In this document: positions 41,313-49,448 of the stretch, in pieces
Layout: each line of letters begins with the position of its first letter
How positions within the stretch are numbered: position 1 is the stretch's first letter
Source of the DNA: DASUPK01 sp963736305
Lineage (GTDB): Bacteria; Actinomycetota; Thermoleophilia; Solirubrobacterales; 70-9
Length of the DNA stretch: 64,000 bases
Reading direction: 5' to 3'
Assembly: GCA_963736305.1 (NCBI GenBank)
Contig: CAVTOD010000008.1
Coordinates: forward strand, 186,001-250,000
The notes under the pieces: model-generated
Database searches by the model: none
Seen by the model: only the letters and a program-made list of their open reading frames with translations
What the model was told of the DNA's origin: nothing
Program-made: the position numbers and the translations under genes

Positions 41313-41716
41313 CGAGCCGCCTCTTCAACCGCGGCCTGGGCCTCCTCGTGGCTCCTGAAGGCGCAGCCGCGCCGAAGCATCCCATCCCGGGGTTCCACCA
41401 CCCAGGCGCCCTCGCTGTTCACCCGCTCCCCTGTTGCCTTCCTGGTGGCGTGCATCTCTCCCGGGACCAGCAGGCGGTCGCCGACCTCGCGGAAGGTCTC
41501 CAGGTCGACGTGCATCTCGGAGAACATCTCGTCGACGTCCTCGAACCAGGCGCGAATGCCGTTCGGCCCGTGGTAGCCGGGGTCGCCCTCCTCCCGGGCG
41601 GTCAGGAACGGATGCCACTCGCAGTCGGGGGTCCAGGCGGCGATCCAGGCGTCGGGGTCGCGTGCGTTGTAGGCATCGCGCGAGGCCTCGAGGAGCTTGC
41701 GATAGGGCGAGCCCAC
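41309..41716 (-). CDS. SnoaL-like protein
   Basis: A 135-residue NTF2/SnoaL_2-type protein (SRDAYNARDPDAWIAAWTPDCEWHPFLT ... YHGPNGIRAWFEDVDEMFSEMHVDLETFREVGDRLLV). It lies 2 nt after the next SnoaL-like gene on the same strand and resembles it, so the pair is likely a tandem duplication. GTG start. Function not known. Confidence 0.75.
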   Translation of the reverse strand: MGSPYRKLLEASRDAYNARDPDAWIAAWTPDCEWHPFLTAREEGDPGYHGPNGIRAWFEDVDEMFSEMHVDLETFREVGDRLLVPGEMHATRKATGERVNSEGAWVVEPRDGMLRRGCAFRSHEEAQAAVEEAAR

Positions 41717-41718
41717 CG

Positions 41719-42126
41719 TCAGCTGGCCGCTTCCCCTCCCGCGGCGGCGAGCGCCTCGTCCAGCGCCTGGAAGAGCTCGACCCGGATCGCCTTGCCGTCG
41801 CGCAGCGTCCAGACCATTACGGCGTCCTGCCCGAAGGCCAGCCCTGTGGTCTTGCCGCGGGCGCGCGGCGTGAACTCGACGACCACCCGGTCGCCGACCC
41901 GCTGGAAGCCATGGGCGTCCCAGCGGATCTCGTCCATGACCTCGTCGAACGAATCGAACCAGCGGCGGACGCCGTCGTGGCCGCGGTAGGTGTCGGGCTC
42001 AGAGGCGAGATCGGGTGGCGTGGTCGCCTCGAACTCGGGATCGACGAGCGGGATGATCCCCTCGACCCCTCTCTCGTTGAAGGCATCGATTCCTCGCTGC
42101 ACGATCTCGACGTTGCGCGTTGACAC
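41719..42126 (-). CDS. SnoaL-like protein
   Basis: A 135-residue SnoaL_2-type protein (VEIVQRGIDAFNERGVEGIIPLVDPEFEATTPPD ... YRGHDGVRRWFDSFDEVMDEIRWDAHGFQRVGDRVVV). The GTG at 42126 is chosen because a TAGGCT box ends 7 nt before it. It heads a two-gene operon with the related gene at 41309. Confidence 0.77.
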   Translation of the reverse strand: MSTRNVEIVQRGIDAFNERGVEGIIPLVDPEFEATTPPDLASEPDTYRGHDGVRRWFDSFDEVMDEIRWDAHGFQRVGDRVVVEFTPRARGKTTGLAFGQDAVMVWTLRDGKAIRVELFQALDEALAAAGGEAAS

Positions 42127-42133
42127 TGCTCTC

Positions 42134-42139
42134 AGCCTA
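42134..42139 (-). promoter_or_regulatory. -10 box TAGGCT, leaderless start
   Basis: TAGGCT on the minus strand ends 7 nt before the GTG at 42126 and fixes the start of the SnoaL-like gene. Confidence 0.5.
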
Positions 42140-42149
42140 GGACCCGGAG

Positions 42150-42764
42150 TCAGGCGCGAGCGTGAGATATGGCCGCAAGCGCGCTCTGGATGAACAGCTC
42201 CCGCGCCCGCTTCCACTCCGCGGTCGGACCCCGCTCGATCCGCTCCAGCACGAGCCCCTGGTTGCAGGCGTTGATCATCAGCGCCAGGGCCCGCACCTGG
42301 GAGCGCGGCGGGCCGTCCTCCGCGTTCCTGAGCAGGTCGGTGAGCACCCGCTGCCAGCCCTCGTTGACCTCGGTGATCGTGCGGCGCACCTCGGGCTCGA
42401 CCACGGAGACCGCGGCCAGATCGAAGTAGAGGCGGGCGAGCCGCTCGTCTCGCCTGAGCAGGCGATCCACCCCGTCGGCCACGCCCCGGATGATCTCCTC
42501 GACGTTCGTCGCTTCCGCCACCGCACCGAGCGCCTCGGAGGTGATCAGCTCGGCGACAGCGCGGCCGCTGGCCTCGACGAGGCCCTGCTTGGAGCCGTAG
42601 TGGTAGACGACGAGGGGCTTGGACTCGCTGGCCCTGGCCGCGACCTTGGCGATCGTCAGCCCGGCGTATCCATCCGATTTCAGGACCTCGATGGCAGCCT
42701 CGAGGATCCGCTCGCGCGCGCCCGTCGAGGGCCGGCCCCGCCGGGCAGGTGCCGCCGCCTCCAC
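42150..42764 (-). CDS. TetR-family repressor
   Basis: A 204-residue TetR regulator. The helix-turn-helix is GARERILEAAIEVLKSDGYAGLTIAKVAARASESKPLVVYHYGSKQGLVEA; the C-terminal ligand domain is helical and unassigned. The GTG start overlaps the stop of the R2-like oxidase gene (TAGTG), so the two are co-transcribed. A palindrome in the promoter of that operon is its likely site, giving autoregulation. Mycobacteria have the same pairing at Rv0232-Rv0233. Confidence 0.9.
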   Translation of the reverse strand: MEAAAPARRGRPSTGARERILEAAIEVLKSDGYAGLTIAKVAARASESKPLVVYHYGSKQGLVEASGRAVAELITSEALGAVAEATNVEEIIRGVADGVDRLLRRDERLARLYFDLAAVSVVEPEVRRTITEVNEGWQRVLTDLLRNAEDGPPRSQVRALALMINACNQGLVLERIERGPTAEWKRARELFIQSALAAISHARA

Positions 42765-43732
42765 TAGGCGGCGGCGAGCATGGCCGGGTCGAGGCCCATG
42801 GCGGCGAGCTTCTTCGAGAGTGACTTTGCCGCGTACTCGAAGATCTCCTTCGAGTGGTAGAAGGGCGTCTGGAAGTCGTACGGGTCGTCCACCCACGGCG
42901 GGACGAAGACGAGCGTGGCGACCGGCAGGCACTCCTTCAGCGTGTCCTCGACGATCTTCGCGTTGGCCTGATCGGCCTTGATCGCGTCCGCCAGGAACTT
43001 GACCCCGAAGCCGACGTGCCGGGATTCATCGCGATTGACGGCGGTGAACCCGGCGGTGAAGCCCGGGAACCAGCCGCGCTCCTTCATCGACTTGATCATG
43101 AATCTGGCCGCCGTCAGGGCGAGCATCCCCTCGATCACGATCATGTAGACGGTCACTCCCCGCACCAGGGACGGGAAGTCGCTCGGGTCCTTGCGCAGGT
43201 CCTCGGCGCACTCGTGGAGGATGCCGTTGAACAGCTTCTCCCAGTCATCGTTGACCACGTAGCGCTGCTTGTCGATCATCTCGCCGAGGCTGCCGGCCTC
43301 GATCCCGAAGACCTCGCGGTAGAACCCGTTCCAGAAGACGGTGTGCTTGGCCTCATCGGAGATCTGCGTGGTCAGGAAGACCTTTGCCTCGTGGGTGGGA
43401 GCCGCCATCGCGAAGGGGAGGAGCTCCAGGGTGACCCGCTCCTCGCCGAGGAAGAACTCCGAGAAGCCGAACTCGAGGAAGCGGCGGTCGTCGTCGGTGA
43501 ACATGTTCGGGTCCGCCCACTGCTTGGCGTCCTCGGTGAAGTCGAAGTCCTCGGTGGACCAGTGCTGGCGCTGCCAGCGCATGAAGAGCTTCTCGTAGGA
43601 GGGGGCGGCCTCGACGATCTTGTCGAGGCCAGACATCACCTTGTCGATGTCGGCGTCCATCAGGACGGAGAGGGCGTCGTCCTCGGTCTTGAGCTCCTCG
43701 TGTCCATTGGTGGTGGCGGTGGCGTCGGTCAT
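42764..43732 (-). CDS. R2-like ligand-binding oxidase (R2lox)
   Basis: A 322-residue ferritin-like protein of the ribonucleotide reductase R2 superfamily. All six metal ligands are present: E97 (FLGEERV), E127 and H130 (SDEAKH), E201 (VIEGMLAL), E236 and H239 (RDESRH). The residues that form the Val-Tyr ether cross-link in R2lox are also conserved: V100, three after the first Glu, and Y196, five before E201. This argues for an Mn/Fe oxidase with a bound fatty acid rather than a ribonucleotide reductase subunit. ATG 43732 follows GAGGAGAG; residues 1-28 are an extension relative to the mycobacterial protein. Confidence 0.85.
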   Translation of the reverse strand: MTDATATTNGHEELKTEDDALSVLMDADIDKVMSGLDKIVEAAPSYEKLFMRWQRQHWSTEDFDFTEDAKQWADPNMFTDDDRRFLEFGFSEFFLGEERVTLELLPFAMAAPTHEAKVFLTTQISDEAKHTVFWNGFYREVFGIEAGSLGEMIDKQRYVVNDDWEKLFNGILHECAEDLRKDPSDFPSLVRGVTVYMIVIEGMLALTAARFMIKSMKERGWFPGFTAGFTAVNRDESRHVGFGVKFLADAIKADQANAKIVEDTLKECLPVATLVFVPPWVDDPYDFQTPFYHSKEIFEYAAKSLSKKLAAMGLDPAMLAAA

Positions 43733-43773
43733 CTCTCTCCTCGGGATGGGGTGGCCGGGTGGAGCGGGCATTA

Positions 43774-43799
43774 TTTACCGAATGGTCAGTAAATGTCAA
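43774..43799 (-). promoter_or_regulatory. TetR operator inside promoter of R2lox operon
   Basis: On the minus strand a consensus -35 TTGACA (43799-43794) is followed by the imperfect palindrome TTTACTGA-CCAT-TCGGTAAA (43793-43774), which fills the spacer and reaches the -10 region (TAAATA or AATAAT). A repressor bound here would block RNA polymerase directly. Confidence 0.7.
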
Positions 43800-43815
43800 G
43801 CCGATCGCCAGAACG

Positions 43816-43821
43816 TAAGGT
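43816..43821 (+). promoter_or_regulatory. -10 box TAAGGT, leaderless start
   Basis: TAAGGT ends 6 nt before the GTG at 43828. It is about 20 bp from the TetR operator, so the divergent gene may be under the same control. Confidence 0.5.
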
Positions 43822-43827
43822 GCCCCG

Positions 43828-44409
43828 GTGCTGATCGACGAGCTCATGCCCCGGTTCGATCGCAGCAAGGTCGAGACCGTGATTGTCGAGGCCGAGCCGG
43901 CCCGGGTCTACGCCGCCGTTCTCGAGGCCGACCTGATGAAGGCCTACAGGGGCAGCCCAACGATGCGCGCCCTGTTCGCGGCAAGGGGGGCGCCCTCGGC
44001 GGTGGCGAGGCGTGTCCGCAGGGAGCCCGCGCCGCCCGAGCCCGATGCGCTGCGCCTGGATGCCCTCGAGGACGAGGGGGAGTGGGTGAAGCTCGGCGAG
44101 GACTTCGGCAAGGAGCTCGTCTTCGGGGCGATCGGCCGCTTCTGGGGTCGCGACATCAGCTGGGAGACGATCCGGGGCGAGGACTTCAAGGAGTTCCGGC
44201 AACCGGGCTTCGGCAAGGTCGCCGCGAACTTCTCGGTCCGCAGCTACGGGATCGGCCGCACGCTCCTCACCTACGAGGCCCGCACGGCCGGGACCTACCC
44301 TCCCGCCAGCCGCGGCATCAAGCGCTACTGGGTGGTGGTGGGGCCGGGCATCGGCATCGTCCTGCGCGGGACCGTCCGTTACATCAAGTCACTGGCCGAG
44401 CGGCCGTAG
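43828..44409 (+). CDS. SRPBCC-like lipid/ligand-binding protein
   Basis: A 193-residue protein with the START/SRPBCC pattern: VIVEAEPARVYAAVLEADLMKAYRG opening, a central LVFGAIGRFWGRDISWETIRGEDFKEFRQPGFGKVAANFSVRSYG and a closing TLLTYEARTAGTYPPASRGIKRYWVVVGPGIGIVLRGTVRYIKSLAE helix. Such proteins bind hydrophobic ligands in a deep pocket. It is divergent from the R2lox/TetR operon and its start is next to the operator, suggesting shared induction by a lipid-like ligand. GTG start. Confidence 0.75.
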   Translation: MLIDELMPRFDRSKVETVIVEAEPARVYAAVLEADLMKAYRGSPTMRALFAARGAPSAVARRVRREPAPPEPDALRLDALEDEGEWVKLGEDFGKELVFGAIGRFWGRDISWETIRGEDFKEFRQPGFGKVAANFSVRSYGIGRTLLTYEARTAGTYPPASRGIKRYWVVVGPGIGIVLRGTVRYIKSLAERP

Positions 44410-44469
44410 CATCGGCGCGAGCCCATAACGTCTGTCAACCTTGACCGACCGACCCTGAGGAGCCCGAAC

Positions 44470-45756
44470 TTGAGCGCCGTAGACCTGCCAGACGACTTCC
44501 AGACCGCCCACCTCGCTGAGGTCGACCCGGACATCGCCCGCGTTCTCGACCGCGAGCTCGCCCGCCAGCAGGGGACGCTCGAGATGATCGCGTCCGAGAA
44601 CTTCGTCCCGCAGGCGGTGCTCGACGCGGCCGGCTCGGTGCTCACCAACAAGTACGCCGAGGGCTATCCGGGCAAGCGCTACTACGGCGGCTGCGAGGAG
44701 GTCGACGTCGCCGAGCAGCTCGCCATCGATCGCGCAAAGCAGCTGTTCGGTGCCGAGCACGCGAACGTCCAGCCCCATGCCGGCGCCCAGGCCAACAACG
44801 CCGCCTACATGGCGATGCTCGAGCCGGGCGACACGATCATGGGAATGGCCCTCGACCACGGGGGCCACCTGAGCCACGGGATGAAGCTGAACGTCTCGGG
44901 CAAGCTCTACAAGGTCGTCCCGTACCACGTGCGACGGGAGGACCTGCTCGTCGACATGGACGGGGTCGCGCAGCTCGCGGAGGAGCACAAGCCGAAGGTG
45001 ATCGTCGCCGGCTGGTCGGCCTATTCGCGCCAGCTCGACTTCGCCGCTTTCCGCGAGATCGCCGACTCCGTCGGCGCGAGGCTGATGGTCGATATGGCGC
45101 ACTTCGCCGGCCTGGTCGCGGCGGGCGAGCACCCGAACCCGGTGGAGCACGCCGACGTCGTCACCACGACGATCCACAAGACCCTCTGCGGCCCGCGCAG
45201 CGGGATGATCCTCTGCAGGGAGGAGCTGGCAAAGGACATCAACCGCTCGGTCTTCCCGGGCCAGCAGGGCGGCCCGCTGATGCACATCGTCGCCGCGAAG
45301 GCCGTGGCGCTGAAGATCGCGGCAAGCGAGGAGTTCGCGGCGCGCCAGCGTCAGACGATCGCGAACGCTCGGGCGTTCGGCGCGGAGCTGATCGCCGGCG
45401 GTCTCGACGTCCTCACGGGCGGGACCGACGTGCACCTGGTCCTGGTGGACCTGACGCCGACGGGCCTCGGGGGCAAGGAGGCCGAGGCGCGCCTCGAGGA
45501 GGTGGGGATCACGGTCAACCGCAACGCGATCCCGTTCGACGAGCGTCCGCCGATGGATCCCTCGGGCCTCCGGATTGGAACGCCGGCTCTCACCACCCGC
45601 GGGCTGGTCGAGGACGACCTGCGGGAGATCGCGCAGGTGATCGTGGCTGCGCTCTCAGAGGACTTCGATTCGCAGAAGGACTCGCTGCTCGAGCGCTCCC
45701 GCGCGCTGATGGAGCGGTACCCCCTCTATCCGCAGCTCTCAGCAGCCGCCGTCTAG
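44470..45756 (+). CDS. glyA: serine hydroxymethyltransferase
   Basis: A 428-residue PLP enzyme. Segments LEMIASENFVPQAVLDAAGSVLTNKYAEGYPGKRYYGGCEEVD, the PLP-lysine loop VVTTTIHKTLCGPRSG and GLRIGTPALTTRGL are standard. It interconverts serine and glycine and supplies methylene-tetrahydrofolate. TTG start with GAGGAG upstream. It stands between the prfA-prmC-tsaC genes and the polysaccharide/ATP synthase block, as in many Gram-positive genomes. The next gene follows after 6 nt. Confidence 0.97.
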   Translation: MSAVDLPDDFQTAHLAEVDPDIARVLDRELARQQGTLEMIASENFVPQAVLDAAGSVLTNKYAEGYPGKRYYGGCEEVDVAEQLAIDRAKQLFGAEHANVQPHAGAQANNAAYMAMLEPGDTIMGMALDHGGHLSHGMKLNVSGKLYKVVPYHVRREDLLVDMDGVAQLAEEHKPKVIVAGWSAYSRQLDFAAFREIADSVGARLMVDMAHFAGLVAAGEHPNPVEHADVVTTTIHKTLCGPRSGMILCREELAKDINRSVFPGQQGGPLMHIVAAKAVALKIAASEEFAARQRQTIANARAFGAELIAGGLDVLTGGTDVHLVLVDLTPTGLGGKEAEARLEEVGITVNRNAIPFDERPPMDPSGLRIGTPALTTRGLVEDDLREIAQVIVAALSEDFDSQKDSLLERSRALMERYPLYPQLSAAAV

Positions 45757-45762
45757 ATCCGC

Positions 45763-46788
45763 TTGAAGATCTGGGCCGACATGAGCGGGCCTGCGCACGT
45801 ACTCGTGCTCCGGCCGATCATCGAGCGCCTGCGCGAGCTGGGCCACGAGGTGACCATCACGGCGCGGGAGTACACGCAGACCCTCGAGCTGCTCGACCTG
45901 CACCAGATGGACTACACGAGCATCGGTAAGCACGGCGGCGCCTCCCGGGTCCGCAAGCTGATGCGCCTGATCCAGCGGACCTCGGGGATGCGCCGCTTCG
46001 GCAAGGGCGCCGGCTTTGACCTCTCGATCGCCCACGGCTCGAACGACATCGCGATCGCCTCCCGGCTGCTGGGGATTCCGGAGGCCAACATGCACGACTA
46101 CGAGTTCGCTGTCGCACAGCACCACGTCGGCTGCCGACTGGCGAAGCGGGTGATCTTCCCGGACTCGGTGCCGCCCGAGCGGCTGAAGCGCTTCGGCGTC
46201 GGCCCGGAGAAGCTCTTCCAGTATCCGGGGATCAAGGAGGAGTACTACCTGTTCGACTTCGAGCCCGATCCGGACGGCCTCGAGAAGCTGGGCGTGGACA
46301 CCGAGCGTGTCGTCGTGGTCGTCCGCCCGCCGCCCGACGTCTCGCTCTATCACCGACGCTCGAACCCCCTCTTCCCGCAGGTGCTCGCGCGAGTAGGCTC
46401 TGACCCCGGTGTGCACGCGGTGGTGCTGCCGCGCACCGAGGAGCAGCGGACCTACGTCAAGGAGCTCGCCCTGCCGTCCCTGATCGTTCCCGATCACGCC
46501 GTCGAGGCACAGAGCCTGGTCGCCCTCGCAGACCTGGTCGTCTCGGCCGGGGGGACGATGAATCGCGAGGCGGTCGCGCTCGGCACGCCGGTCTACACGA
46601 CGTACGGCGGCCGGCTCGGGGGAGTGGACGAGGCCCTGATCCGATCGAATCGGCTCCGCCCGCTCACCGATCCCCGTGCCCTCGAGCTGGTCAAGAAGAC
46701 GGGGCAGGGAGAACGCACCCGCCGCGACCCGCAACTGCTCGTCGACCTGATGCTCGGAGCCGCCGAGCCGGATGGCGACACAGACTGA
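45763..46788 (+). CDS. DUF354 glycosyltransferase-like protein
   Basis: A 341-residue protein of the DUF354 group, GT-B-like folds related to UDP-GlcNAc 2-epimerase and MurG. It opens with IWADMSGPAHVLVLRPIIERLRELGHEVTITAREYTQTLELL; a central HGSNDIAIASRLLGIPEANMHDYEFA and the C-terminal VVSAGGTMNREAVALGTPVYTTYGGRLGGVDEALI (nucleotide-sugar site) follow. TTG start 6 nt after glyA, and a 17-nt overlap with the sugar transferase, place it in an operon for a surface polysaccharide. The exact reaction is unknown. Confidence 0.8.
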   Translation: MKIWADMSGPAHVLVLRPIIERLRELGHEVTITAREYTQTLELLDLHQMDYTSIGKHGGASRVRKLMRLIQRTSGMRRFGKGAGFDLSIAHGSNDIAIASRLLGIPEANMHDYEFAVAQHHVGCRLAKRVIFPDSVPPERLKRFGVGPEKLFQYPGIKEEYYLFDFEPDPDGLEKLGVDTERVVVVVRPPPDVSLYHRRSNPLFPQVLARVGSDPGVHAVVLPRTEEQRTYVKELALPSLIVPDHAVEAQSLVALADLVVSAGGTMNREAVALGTPVYTTYGGRLGGVDEALIRSNRLRPLTDPRALELVKKTGQGERTRRDPQLLVDLMLGAAEPDGDTD

Positions 46789-47449
46789 GCAGCCGAGTGC
46801 CGTCGCCGAGCAGGTCTCGGTCGTCTCCTCCGGGGTGTACGCGCCGCGACGCGTCGACGTCATCCTGCGCGGGCTCGACCTGCTGATCGCCGGCTCGGCC
46901 CTGATCCTGCTCTCGCCCCTCCTCGGCCTGCTCGCCCTGGCGACGCTCATCACCTCGGGGCGGCCCGTCCTCTATCGCGGCGAGCGCGTCGGGCGGGCGG
47001 GGCACGTCTTCACGATGTACAAGCTGCGAACGCTGCGGCCCGGGGCGGAGGCCCGGCTCGGCAACGTCTATGGCGAGGAGCTCAGCCGGCGGACCGAGGA
47101 GGAGGTGACGCTGGTTGGCAAGGCCGCGCGCCTCACCCACATCGACGAGGTGCCGCAGCTCTACAACGTGCTCCACGGCGACATGAGCATGGTCGGCCCG
47201 CGTCCGATCCGGCCGGCCTTCTTCAACCACATGTGCGAGGAGCTCCCGACCTACTGGCAGCGGCTTGTCGTCAGGCCCGGTGTGACCGGATTTGCGCAGA
47301 CCAGGATCACTCGAGAGGACTCCTGGGAGGACAAGCTGATCCACGACCTCGAGTACATCGCGGACCGCTCCATTCGGCTCTACCTGCGGGTCCTCGGCGC
47401 GACGATGGCCCGGATCGTCAGCCTCACCCTGCGCGGCCGCGACCGCTGA
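46772..47449 (+). CDS. undecaprenyl-phosphate sugar phosphotransferase (WbaP/PglC type)
   Basis: A 225-residue bacterial sugar transferase. One membrane-embedded hydrophobic hairpin (about residues 34-60, GLDLLIAGSALILLSPLLGLLALATLI) precedes the catalytic core FTMYKLRTLRPGAE, LTHIDEVPQLYNVLHGDMSMVGPRPIRP and the closing RPGVTGFAQ. The catalytic Asp-Glu pair is in HIDEVPQ. It starts a polysaccharide repeat unit by moving a sugar-1-phosphate from a nucleotide sugar to the lipid carrier. Confidence 0.9.
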   Translation: MATQTEQPSAVAEQVSVVSSGVYAPRRVDVILRGLDLLIAGSALILLSPLLGLLALATLITSGRPVLYRGERVGRAGHVFTMYKLRTLRPGAEARLGNVYGEELSRRTEEEVTLVGKAARLTHIDEVPQLYNVLHGDMSMVGPRPIRPAFFNHMCEELPTYWQRLVVRPGVTGFAQTRITREDSWEDKLIHDLEYIADRSIRLYLRVLGATMARIVSLTLRGRDR

Positions 47450-47530
47450 GGCGTTTCTCACCTCGCTCCATCAGGCGGGCGCTCTACCTGCCAGGGAACG
47501 ATCGCATGTAAGTCCATACGTCGAGCGCCC

Positions 47531-47536
47531 TAGACT
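47531..47536 (+). promoter_or_regulatory. -10 box TAGACT, leaderless start
   Basis: TAGACT ends 7 nt before the ATG of the asparagine synthetase gene at 47544. Confidence 0.55.
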
Positions 47537-47543
47537 CGCGCGC

Positions 47544-49448
47544 ATGTGCGGGATATGCGGTCTCGTCAGCCTCGACGGGGCCACGGCCCCCGATCCCGCG
47601 GCGCTCGCCGCGATGAACGAGACCTTGGTCCATCGAGGCCCGGACTCCGACGGCTCGATGATCGACGGGCCGTGCGGCCTGGCGATGCGACGGCTCTCGA
47701 TCATCGACCTCGCCGGCGGCGATCAGCCGATCGCCAACGAGGACGGCCGGATCCAGGTGATCCAGAACGGCGAGATCTACAACTACCGCGAGCTGGTGGA
47801 CGAGCTGCGTGGGCGCGGCCACACCTTCTCGACCCACAGCGACACGGAGGTCCTCGTCCACCTCTATGAGGACCGCGGGCCGGCCTTCGTCGAGGCGCTC
47901 CGCGGGATGTTCGCGATCGCGCTCTGGGACGCCCGGCATGGTCGCCTGGTGCTGGCGCGAGACCGCTTCGGGATCAAGCCCCTGTACTACCGCGTGGCCG
48001 GCGGGACGGTGTCGTTCGCCTCGGAGCTCAAGGCCCTCCTCCGCCAGCCCGGCTTCTCCCGGGAGATCGACCCGGAGGCTCTGGAGTCGTATCTCGCCTT
48101 CAACTCGATTCCGGCGCCACTGACGATCTTCAAGGAGGCGCGAAAGCTGCCGCCCGGGCATCTCCTCGTCGCGGAGAGGGGAGAGGTGACGATCTCGCGC
48201 TACGCCCGGCCGACGCCGGTGGCGGAGAGCGACGTGCGCACCGACAGCGACGACGTTCTCGCCGAGGAGCTGCGGGGGCGGCTGCGCGACTCGGTCCGCG
48301 CGCACCTGGTCTCCGACGTGCCGGTGGGCGTGCTGCTCTCGGGCGGCGTCGACTCCGCCGCGCTGACGGCGATGGCCGCGGGCGAGAGCGGCTACCAGGT
48401 GAGCACGTTCTCGATCGGCTTCGAGGAGAGCTCCTTCGACGAGCTCGGCCAGGCGCGGCTGGTGGCCGAGCGCTACGGCACCGACCATCACGAGCTGATC
48501 CTGCGGCCGGACGCGGTCGACCTCCTGCCGCGGCTGGTCGAGGCGTTCGACGAGCCCTTCGGCGACTCCTCGGCCCTCCCGACCTATCTCGTCTCGCAGC
48601 TGGCGGCCGACACGGTGAAGGTCGTCCTCTCCGGCGAGGGCGGGGACGAGCTGTTCGGCGGCTACTACACCTACGTGGCGGACCGGCTCGCCCCGAGGGT
48701 CGGGCGCGCCGCCCCGTTCCTGCGGCCGCTGGTCGAGCTGCTGCCGAGCTCGTCCTCCAAGGTGAGCTTCGACTACAAGGCCAAGCGCTTCATGCGGGGC
48801 GCGCACCTGCCCCCGGTCGAGCGCCATCACGCCTGGAAGGAGATCTTCACTCCGGACGCCCAGGATGAGCTGCTCTCGGAGCCGCGCGTCTCCGATCCGC
48901 TCGACCTCTACCGCGCCAGGTATGCCGAGACCGAGGGGGCCCAGGACCTCGCCCGGCTCCAGGACCTCGACCTGGGGATCTACCTGGTGGACGATCTCCT
49001 GGTGAAGACCGACCGGGCCAGCATGGCTCACTCGCTGGAGACCCGAGTCCCCTTCCTCGATCCGGTCGTCGCCGAGCTCGCCCTGGCGCTCGAGACCCGT
49101 CAGAAGGTCCGAAGCTTCTCGAAGAAGCGCCTGCTCCGCCAGGCGGTGGGGCCGCTCCTGCCGAGGGAGATCATCCGCGGCCGCAAGCAGGGCTTTTCGA
49201 TCCCGGTTGCCGCCTGGCTTCGCGGCGACCTCAAGACGTTCGCGCGAGACGTCCTCTCGCCGGCGGCCATCGAGCGCCAGGGCTACCTGAACCCCGAGGC
49301 GGTCACCAGGGTGCTCGATGAGCACATCTCGGGCAAGGAGGACCTGAGCCGGCAGATCTGGGGCCTGCTCAACTTCACGCTCTGGTTCGAGCGCTACGCC
49401 CGCGAGCCGGCGGGCGCTGGGGCGGGCGCCGTGGGCGGGGCGGGCTGA
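47544..49448 (+). CDS. asnB: asparagine synthetase, glutamine-hydrolysing
   Basis: A 634-residue AsnB. Cys2 begins the N-terminal glutaminase domain (MCGICGLVSLDG; HRGPDSDGSM; GEIYNYRELVDEL). The synthetase domain has the PP-loop LLSGGVDSAALTAMAA and the C-terminal GDELFGGYYTY ... KTDRASMAHSLETRVPFLDPVV ... KQGFSIPVAAWLRGDL. The position among sugar transferase genes suggests that it may amidate a surface sugar acid or supply Asn for such a step, as seen for AsnB relatives in polysaccharide clusters. It overlaps the next gene (TGATG). Confidence 0.92.
   Translation: MCGICGLVSLDGATAPDPAALAAMNETLVHRGPDSDGSMIDGPCGLAMRRLSIIDLAGGDQPIANEDGRIQVIQNGEIYNYRELVDELRGRGHTFSTHSDTEVLVHLYEDRGPAFVEALRGMFAIALWDARHGRLVLARDRFGIKPLYYRVAGGTVSFASELKALLRQPGFSREIDPEALESYLAFNSIPAPLTIFKEARKLPPGHLLVAERGEVTISRYARPTPVAESDVRTDSDDVLAEELRGRLRDSVRAHLVSDVPVGVLLSGGVDSAALTAMAAGESGYQVSTFSIGFEESSFDELGQARLVAERYGTDHHELILRPDAVDLLPRLVEAFDEPFGDSSALPTYLVSQLAADTVKVVLSGEGGDELFGGYYTYVADRLAPRVGRAAPFLRPLVELLPSSSSKVSFDYKAKRFMRGAHLPPVERHHAWKEIFTPDAQDELLSEPRVSDPLDLYRARYAETEGAQDLARLQDLDLGIYLVDDLLVKTDRASMAHSLETRVPFLDPVVAELALALETRQKVRSFSKKRLLRQAVGPLLPREIIRGRKQGFSIPVAAWLRGDLKTFARDVLSPAAIERQGYLNPEAVTRVLDEHISGKEDLSRQIWGLLNFTLWFERYAREPAGAGAGAVGGAG

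Noticed and set aside
42764..43732. Ribonucleotide reductase small subunit
   Set aside because: No large subunit gene is nearby, and the Val/Tyr cross-link pair and TetR linkage point to R2lox.
47484..49325. A 613-codon minus-strand frame opposite asnB
   Set aside because: Shadow of a clear asparagine synthetase with conserved active sites.
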